DNA of 64,000 nucleotides, taken from the NCBI GenBank assembly GCA_023700805.1, contig JAMPYF010000001.1:265253-329252 (forward strand), in the 5' to 3' direction. Shown here one piece after another: positions 58,299-64,000 of this stretch (position 1 is its first letter; the number at the start of each line of letters is the position of its first letter). Both the position numbers and the translations under genes were made by a program. Source of the stretch: Sulfuritalea sp. (GTDB lineage Bacteria > Pseudomonadota > Gammaproteobacteria > Burkholderiales > Rhodocyclaceae). Under the pieces are notes generated by a model. That model ran no database searches. It saw nothing but the letters and a program-made list of their open reading frames with translations, and was not told where the DNA came from.

Positions 58299-59192
58299 TT
58301 ACTCCTTGCCTTCTTTCGCTGCGCTATCAACACCCTCGGCCGTGGCCGGGGCTGCCTTGCGCACGCGCTTGACAGGTGCCTTGGGCGCTGCAGCAACGGC
58401 TTCCGGCTTGGTTTCAGGCTTGGTTTCCTCGGCCTTCTTGGCGGGGGCACGGCGTGCTGCGGGTCTGGCGTCCGCCTCACCCTCGCGCGGGCGCCCTGGG
58501 CTGCGGCGAGGCTTGCGCTGGTCATCGACAGCAGGCTCGGGGGTCGCCAGCAAAGCTTCGCTGCGTGACAGGATCTCGCCCTTGAACACCCAGACCTTGA
58601 TCCCGATAATGCCGTAGGTGGTCTTTGCCTCAGAAGTACCGTAGTCAATGTCGGCACGCAAGGTATGCAAGGGTACGCGGCCTTCGCGATACCATTCCCT
58701 GCGGGCGATCTCGGCGCCGTTCAGACGACCCGAACTCATGATCTTGATACCCTGAGCGCCCAGGCGCATGGCGTTCTGCATCGCGCGCTTCATGGCGCGA
58801 CGGAACATGATGCGCTTTTCAAGCTGCTGGGCAATCGAGTCGGCGATCAGTTGGGCATCAATTTCCGGCTTGCGGATTTCTTCGATGTTGACATGCACCG
58901 GCACGCCCATTTTGCGCTGGAGCTCAGCCTTCAGGTGCTCGATATCCTCGCCCTTCTTGCCGATCACAACCCCAGGCCGGGCGCTGTAGACGGTAACCCG
59001 CGCGTTCTTGGCCGGGCGCTCAATCACCACACGACCAACAGACGCGTGCGCCAATTTTTTCTTCAAATATTCGCGGACTTCGATATCTTCCTTGAGCATT
59101 TGCGGGAAGGTCTTGCTGCTGGCGTACCAGCGCGAAGTCCAGTTGCGTGTGACCGAAAGCCGAAAACCGGTCGGATGAATCTTTTGTCCCAT
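58299..59192 (-). CDS. rpsC: 30S ribosomal protein S3 with long C-terminal extension
   Basis: 297 residues, about 65 longer than E. coli S3 (233). Residues 1-210 are a normal S3 with KH domain ([17 protein letters not shown]) and [17 protein letters not shown]. From about 212 an Ala/Pro/Lys/Glu-rich, low-complexity tail follows ([19 protein letters not shown]). S3 lies at the mRNA entry site; the tail is probably disordered and may bind nucleic acid. Confidence 0.96.
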   Translation of the reverse strand: MGQKIHPTGFRLSVTRNWTSRWYASSKTFPQMLKEDIEVREYLKKKLAHASVGRVVIERPAKNARVTVYSARPGVVIGKKGEDIEHLKAELQRKMGVPVHVNIEEIRKPEIDAQLIADSIAQQLEKRIMFRRAMKRAMQNAMRLGAQGIKIMSSGRLNGAEIARREWYREGRVPLHTLRADIDYGTSEAKTTYGIIGIKVWVFKGEILSRSEALLATPEPAVDDQRKPRRSPGRPREGEADARPAARRAPAKKAEETKPETKPEAVAAAPKAPVKRVRKAAPATAEGVDSAAKEGKE

Positions 59193-59201
59193 GTGTCCCC
59201 C

Positions 59202-59534
59202 TTAATCGCCAACGGTCACGAAGATGTGACAAGTCGGCTTGAGGATGCGGTTGCCGCGTCCCTTGGCTCGCGCCGTAAAGCGCTTGAGCACCGTGCCCTT
59301 TTCCACATAGATACGCGTAATCTTCAATGCATCGATGTCTGCGCCGTCATTGTGCTCTGCGTTGGCAATCGCCGACTCGAGCACCTTTTTGATGATGCCG
59401 GCACCCTTCTTGGGCGAAAATGCCAGAATACTGAGCGCCTGATCTACCGGCTTGCCGCGCACCAGGTCGGCAACAAGCCGACCTTTTTGGGCAGAAAGTC
59501 GGACACCGCGCAAGTTTGCGTTGGTTTCCATCAT
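59202..59534 (-). CDS. rplV: 50S ribosomal protein L22
   Basis: 110 residues: [20 protein letters not shown] and the C-terminal [20 protein letters not shown]. Its beta-hairpin lines the exit tunnel and is a macrolide-resistance site in other bacteria. Confidence 0.97.
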   Translation of the reverse strand: MMETNANLRGVRLSAQKGRLVADLVRGKPVDQALSILAFSPKKGAGIIKKVLESAIANAEHNDGADIDALKITRIYVEKGTVLKRFTARAKGRGNRILKPTCHIFVTVGD

Positions 59535-59540
59535 CGCTCC

Positions 59541-59822
59541 TTACTTCTTCGCAGCGGCTTTCTTGCCGCCCGTGTGGCCCTTGAAGGTTCGCGTCAGCGC
59601 GAACTCGCCAAGCTTGTGGCCAACCATGTTTTCCGACACATAAACCGGGATGTGCTGCTTGCCGTTATGCACGGCAATCGTCAATCCCACGAAGTCGGGA
59701 AGAATAGTCGAACGGCGTGACCATGTCTTGATCGGGCGCTTGTCGTTGGAGGCGCGCGCTGCATCCACCCGCTTCAGCAGGTGAGCATCGATGAACGGGC
59801 CCTTCTTGATAGAACGTGCCAT
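59541..59822 (-). CDS. rpsS: 30S ribosomal protein S19
   Basis: 93 residues beginning [19 protein letters not shown], with [30 protein letters not shown] in parts and [15 protein letters not shown]. It lies in the 30S head beside S13. Confidence 0.97.
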   Translation of the reverse strand: MARSIKKGPFIDAHLLKRVDAARASNDKRPIKTWSRRSTILPDFVGLTIAVHNGKQHIPVYVSENMVGHKLGEFALTRTFKGHTGGKKAAAKK

Positions 59823-59825
59823 GTC

Positions 59826-60659
59826 TTACCTCTTACCTTTCGGCCTGCGTTGGACAATCATGACGTCCGTGCGCTTGTTGTTGCGAGTGCGATAGCCCTT
59901 GGTCGGCTGGCCCCACGGGCTAACGGGAACACGTCCCTCGCCAGTGCGTCCTTCACCACCGCCATGCGGGTGATCAACCGGGTTCATCGCCACACCGCGA
60001 ACGGTCGGCCGAACCCCGCGCCAACGCATCGCACCGGCCTTGCCGATCTTGCGCAGGCTGTGTTCTTCGTTGCCAACCTCGCCGATCGTGGCACGGCACT
60101 CGACGTGGATGCGACGGATTTCGCCGGAACGCAGCCGAACCTGTGCGTAGGTGCCTTCACGGGCCAGAAGCTGGGCCGACGTGCCGGCGGAACGGGCAAT
60201 CTGCGCGCCCTTGCCAGGCATCATCTCGACGCAATGAATGGTGGTACCGACCGGAATGCTGCGAATCGGCAGGGTATTGCCCGGCTTGATCGGCGCTTCG
60301 GGACCGCTGAGCACAGGCTGGCCAACGACCATGCCCTTGGTGGCGATGATGTAGCGGCGTTCGCCGTCGGCATAAAGCACCAGCGCGATATTCGCGGAAC
60401 GATTCGGATCGTACTGAAGGTTTTCCACCTTGCCCGGAATCCCATCCTTGTCACGGCGAAAATCGATAACCCGATAAAGCTTCTTGTGGCCGCCACCCAT
60501 GTGCCGCGTGGTGATATGGCCATGCGCATTGCGACCAGCAGTCCTGGTCTTCGACTCAACCAGCTTGTCGTGCGGGCGCCCCTTGTGCAGGTTCGGATTG
60601 ACAACCTTGACGACACCCCGGCGACCTGGCGAGGTCGGCTTGACTTTTACGAGAGCCAT
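59826..60659 (-). CDS. rplB: 50S ribosomal protein L2
   Basis: 277 residues, with the signature [22 protein letters not shown] including the His important for peptidyl transfer. It starts one base before rplW ends. Confidence 0.97.
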   Translation of the reverse strand: MALVKVKPTSPGRRGVVKVVNPNLHKGRPHDKLVESKTRTAGRNAHGHITTRHMGGGHKKLYRVIDFRRDKDGIPGKVENLQYDPNRSANIALVLYADGERRYIIATKGMVVGQPVLSGPEAPIKPGNTLPIRSIPVGTTIHCVEMMPGKGAQIARSAGTSAQLLAREGTYAQVRLRSGEIRRIHVECRATIGEVGNEEHSLRKIGKAGAMRWRGVRPTVRGVAMNPVDHPHGGGEGRTGEGRVPVSPWGQPTKGYRTRNNKRTDVMIVQRRPKGKR

Positions 60660-60974
60660 TTAAGCAGCCCCCCCTTCTGCAAAATTGATTTCCTGTCCGG
60701 GCTTGAGGCAGACAAATGCCTTTCGGATGTCGCTGCGGCGGCCGACGTTGCGACCGGCGCGCTTGATCTTGCCCTTCAGGTTGGCGATCTGAACCGATTT
60801 GACCTCGACCTTGAACAGCATTTCGACGGCCGCCTTGACTTCAGGCTTGGTCGCGTCGGGAGTCACGATGAACACGACTTGCTCGTTCTTGTCGGCAATA
60901 TAGGTGGCCTTTTCGGAAATTTGCGGAGCCACCAGCACTTGCAGCAAACGTTCCGGATTGAAGTTCTTGCTCAT
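60660..60974 (-). CDS. rplW: 50S ribosomal protein L23
   Basis: 104 residues: [20 protein letters not shown] and [21 protein letters not shown]. It forms the trigger factor and SRP docking site. Overlaps rplD by four bases. Confidence 0.97.
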   Translation of the reverse strand: MSKNFNPERLLQVLVAPQISEKATYIADKNEQVVFIVTPDATKPEVKAAVEMLFKVEVKSVQIANLKGKIKRAGRNVGRRSDIRKAFVCLKPGQEINFAEGGAA

Positions 60975-61597
60975 GCCAGCATCTCCTCGATCTTGGCCAC
61001 GGCGCCCTTGGTGAAAATCACCTTAGGAAAACGCACCAGGGATACCGGATCAGCCTGCTGTGCTTCCAGCACCAGCACATTCGGCAAGTTGCGCGAAGCC
61101 AGCGCCAGATTGTCATCCAGGCTGTCGGTCACCAGCAGCACTGGGTCCAAGCCCAGACCCATGTCCTTGAGCTTTTGCGCAAACAGGCGGGTCTTCGGCG
61201 CCTCCATGGTGAAATCGTCAATCACTACCAGCCTGTCTTCTCGGGCCAGCTGGGACAGGATCGCCGCAAGACCGGCGCGATACATCTTGCGATTGACCTT
61301 CTGGGTGAAGTTTTCTTCGGGCGTGTTCGGAAAGATCCGACCGCCGCCACGCCAAATAGGCGAGGAAGTCATACCAGCACGAGCGCGACCGGTACCCTTC
61401 TGGCGGAACGGTTTCTTGGTGCTGTGATGCACCTCTTCGCGATCCTTCTGCTTGCGATTGCCGGCGCGGGCGTTTGCCTGATAGGCAACCACCACCTGAT
61501 GCACCAGCGCTTCGTTGAATTCGCGGCCAAACAGAGCGTCGGACGCGGTCATGGTTGCCGCGGCCTGACCCTGGGCGTTAATTAGTTTGAGTTCCAT
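60971..61597 (-). CDS. rplD: 50S ribosomal protein L4
   Basis: 208 residues with the tunnel-lining loop ([20 protein letters not shown]). In E. coli L4 also represses the S10 operon through its leader mRNA; in this genome a structured gap lies between rpsJ and rplC. Confidence 0.97.
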   Translation of the reverse strand: MELKLINAQGQAAATMTASDALFGREFNEALVHQVVVAYQANARAGNRKQKDREEVHHSTKKPFRQKGTGRARAGMTSSPIWRGGGRIFPNTPEENFTQKVNRKMYRAGLAAILSQLAREDRLVVIDDFTMEAPKTRLFAQKLKDMGLGLDPVLLVTDSLDDNLALASRNLPNVLVLEAQQADPVSLVRFPKVIFTKGAVAKIEEMLA

Positions 61598-61608
61598 GTC
61601 ATCCCCGC

Positions 61609-62253
61609 TCAGTTGGATGCCTTGACGGCCGGAGCGACGACCACATCACCCCCCTTGGCGCCAGGCACCGCACCCCTGACCAGCAGGAGTTGGCGTGCCT
61701 CGTCGATGCGAACCACTTCGAGATTTTGGGTCGTACGCGCGACATCGCCGAGATGCCCCGCCATGCGCTTGCCGGGAAACACCCGTCCCGGATCTTGCGC
61801 CATGCCGATCGAGCCCGCCGAATTGTGCGACAGCGAATTGCCGTGAGAGGCGCGATTGGACGAAAAGTGGTGGCGAGTGATGGCACCGGCAAAACCTTTA
61901 CCAATCGTGGTGCCGCTAACGTCGACTTTCTGACCGACGCTGAAAATGCTCGCCGCAACGACGTCGCCCGGCTTGAAACTGGCGAGTTGATCCGGCGTAA
62001 CGTGGAACTCCTTAAGAACTTCACCGGCTTCGACGCCGGCTTTGGCGAGATGTCCCGCAGCAGCCTTATTCACTCGACTAGCGCGACGCTTGCCAAAGGT
62101 CACCTGAACGGCGGCATAACCATCCACCTCAGGCGTCTTTATTTGTGTGACGCGGTTATTCGACACATCGAGCACAGTTACCGGAATGGAAGAACCATCC
62201 TCGGCAAATACGCGCGTCATGCCGACCTTGCGTCCAACAAGGCCTAAACTCAT
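61609..62253 (-). CDS. rplC: 50S ribosomal protein L3
   Basis: 214 residues: [19 protein letters not shown] at the start and the long extension [27 protein letters not shown] in parts. An early assembly protein near the peptidyl transferase centre. Preceded by a 165-base gap after rpsJ. Confidence 0.97.
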   Translation of the reverse strand: MSLGLVGRKVGMTRVFAEDGSSIPVTVLDVSNNRVTQIKTPEVDGYAAVQVTFGKRRASRVNKAAAGHLAKAGVEAGEVLKEFHVTPDQLASFKPGDVVAASIFSVGQKVDVSGTTIGKGFAGAITRHHFSSNRASHGNSLSHNSAGSIGMAQDPGRVFPGKRMAGHLGDVARTTQNLEVVRIDEARQLLLVRGAVPGAKGGDVVVAPAVKASN

Positions 62254-62418
62254 TTTATTCTCCTAAACCCCAGCTACGATTGGCCGGGCCCAGTTTCGAA
62301 ACAAAGCTTCAGTGCAGACTAACTTCAGAGTTACCGGAGTTGAGCGCTGCGGCTGAAACTAAAATTCAGCGACTAAAGTCACCACGACAGGCACCCCGAA
62401 GGGCACCCCTGTTACGAC
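62254..62418 (-). promoter_or_regulatory. Structured gap between rpsJ and rplC
   Basis: 165 bases in an otherwise tightly packed operon. On the transcript a hairpin with a UUCG core (GCCC-UUCG-GGGU) lies right after the rpsJ stop (62387-62413), then GACT-N2-AGTC, then GCTGAA-N7-TTCAGC (62352-62370). No clear promoter seen. Confidence 0.5.
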
Positions 62419-62730
62419 TTACTGCAACTTGATCTCGACATCCACACCAGCGGGCAAATCCAGCTTCATCAGCGCGTCGACCGTCTTGTCGGTCGGATCG
62501 ATGATGTCCATCAGACGCAAATGGGTGCGAATCTCGAATTGGTCCCGCGAAGTCTTGTTGACATGCGGCGACCGCAATACGTCGAAGCGTTCAATACGCG
62601 TCGGCAGCGGCACCGGGCCGCGCACGACAGCGCCAGTGCGCTTCGCCGTTTCTACGATTTCAAGCGCCGACTGATCAATCAAGCGATAGTCGAATGCCTT
62701 GAGGCGGATGCGTATCTTCTGGCTTTGCAT
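62419..62730 (-). CDS. rpsJ: 30S ribosomal protein S10
   Basis: 103 residues: [19 protein letters not shown] and [20 protein letters not shown]. Besides its ribosomal role S10 (NusE) takes part in rRNA antitermination. First gene of the S10 cluster after tuf. Confidence 0.97.
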   Translation of the reverse strand: MQSQKIRIRLKAFDYRLIDQSALEIVETAKRTGAVVRGPVPLPTRIERFDVLRSPHVNKTSRDQFEIRTHLRLMDIIDPTDKTVDALMKLDLPAGVDVEIKLQ

Positions 62731-62764
62731 TACAAGTCCTTAAAGAGCGAGGTCGCAAATCGCG

Positions 62765-62789
62765 AAAGGGCGAGATTTTATCGCCCTTT
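62765..62789. terminator. Hairpin between tuf and rpsJ
   Basis: AAAGGGCGA (62765-62773) pairs with TCGCCCTTT (62781-62789) around a seven-base AT loop. In the minus direction it ends in the stem's own TTT only, so it is a partial terminator or attenuator. Confidence 0.5.
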
Positions 62790-62808
62790 TCGCTGTATTG
62801 CAACAATG

Positions 62809-63999
<1,191 letters not shown>

Positions 64000-64000
64000 G

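Overview
This 64 kb window comes from a GC-rich (about 65 percent by eye) betaproteobacterial chromosome. The gene set suits a facultatively anaerobic, denitrifying Rhodocyclales or Sterolibacteriaceae-like organism: quinol-type NO reductase, ferredoxin-type 2-oxoacid oxidoreductases, GTP-type PEP carboxykinase, MaeB-type malic enzyme, a hemC-hemD-hemX-hemY cluster and the standard proteobacterial S10/spc/alpha ribosomal clusters. The genus is inference. I saw no rRNA, tRNA or CRISPR array.

Layout. 1-2476: end of a 2-oxoacid:acceptor oxidoreductase operon (TPP beta subunit cut by the window edge, then a FAD/ferredoxin subunit). 2551-3352: MntA/HepT toxin-antitoxin pair followed by a truncated integrase remnant. 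4018-10855: a stress and sulfur block (metallophosphoesterase, Ser/Thr kinase fused to a UspA domain, periplasmic rhodanese, YeiH-family exporter, a 42-residue membrane miniprotein, UspA, a membrane-tethered SRPBCC protein, an AIM24 protein). 10903-12742: a double-HD (HD-GYP) protein divergent from a stand-alone zinc-binding CZB domain. 12879-16015: unlinked accessory genes, ending in a lower-GC gene. 16232-19410: qNor NO reductase and a Met-rich DUF305 protein. 19706-27565: acyl-CoA synthetase, three-component 2-oxoacid/acetoin dehydrogenase, an ACP-like protein, protein repair methyltransferase and zinc alcohol dehydrogenase. 27569-36196: Lon-like protease, TusE, IorAB, then folD-purE-hemF-nudix. 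36216-42557: hemY, hemX, hemD, hemC, a PBP7-type endopeptidase and a patatin. 42565-48257: malic enzyme, PEP carboxykinase and an aminotransferase. 48300-63999: 30 genes from tuf to rplQ, all on the minus strand.

How it fits together. The metabolic genes centre on acetyl-CoA and 2-oxoacids: CoA ligation, E1/E2 dehydrogenase, ferredoxin-type oxidoreductases, and C4/C3 interconversion by MaeB and PckG. Heme synthesis (HemC/D/F) supports respiratory enzymes such as qNor. The most novel-looking signals are non-coding. A short dispersed repeat (core GCCAGCGCCAACT) occurs at eight places, one of them inside the E2 linker-coding sequence. A pair of about 110-bp elements in opposite orientation flanks the E1/E2 genes and appears to supply Shine-Dalgarno sequences. 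Several structured gaps lie inside the ribosomal operons, including mutually exclusive hairpins across the rpoA stop codon. Among proteins, the kinase-UspA fusion with an altered catalytic loop, the YeiH-linked miniprotein, and the CZB/HD-GYP pair with a seven-residue leader ORF are the best candidates for undescribed systems.
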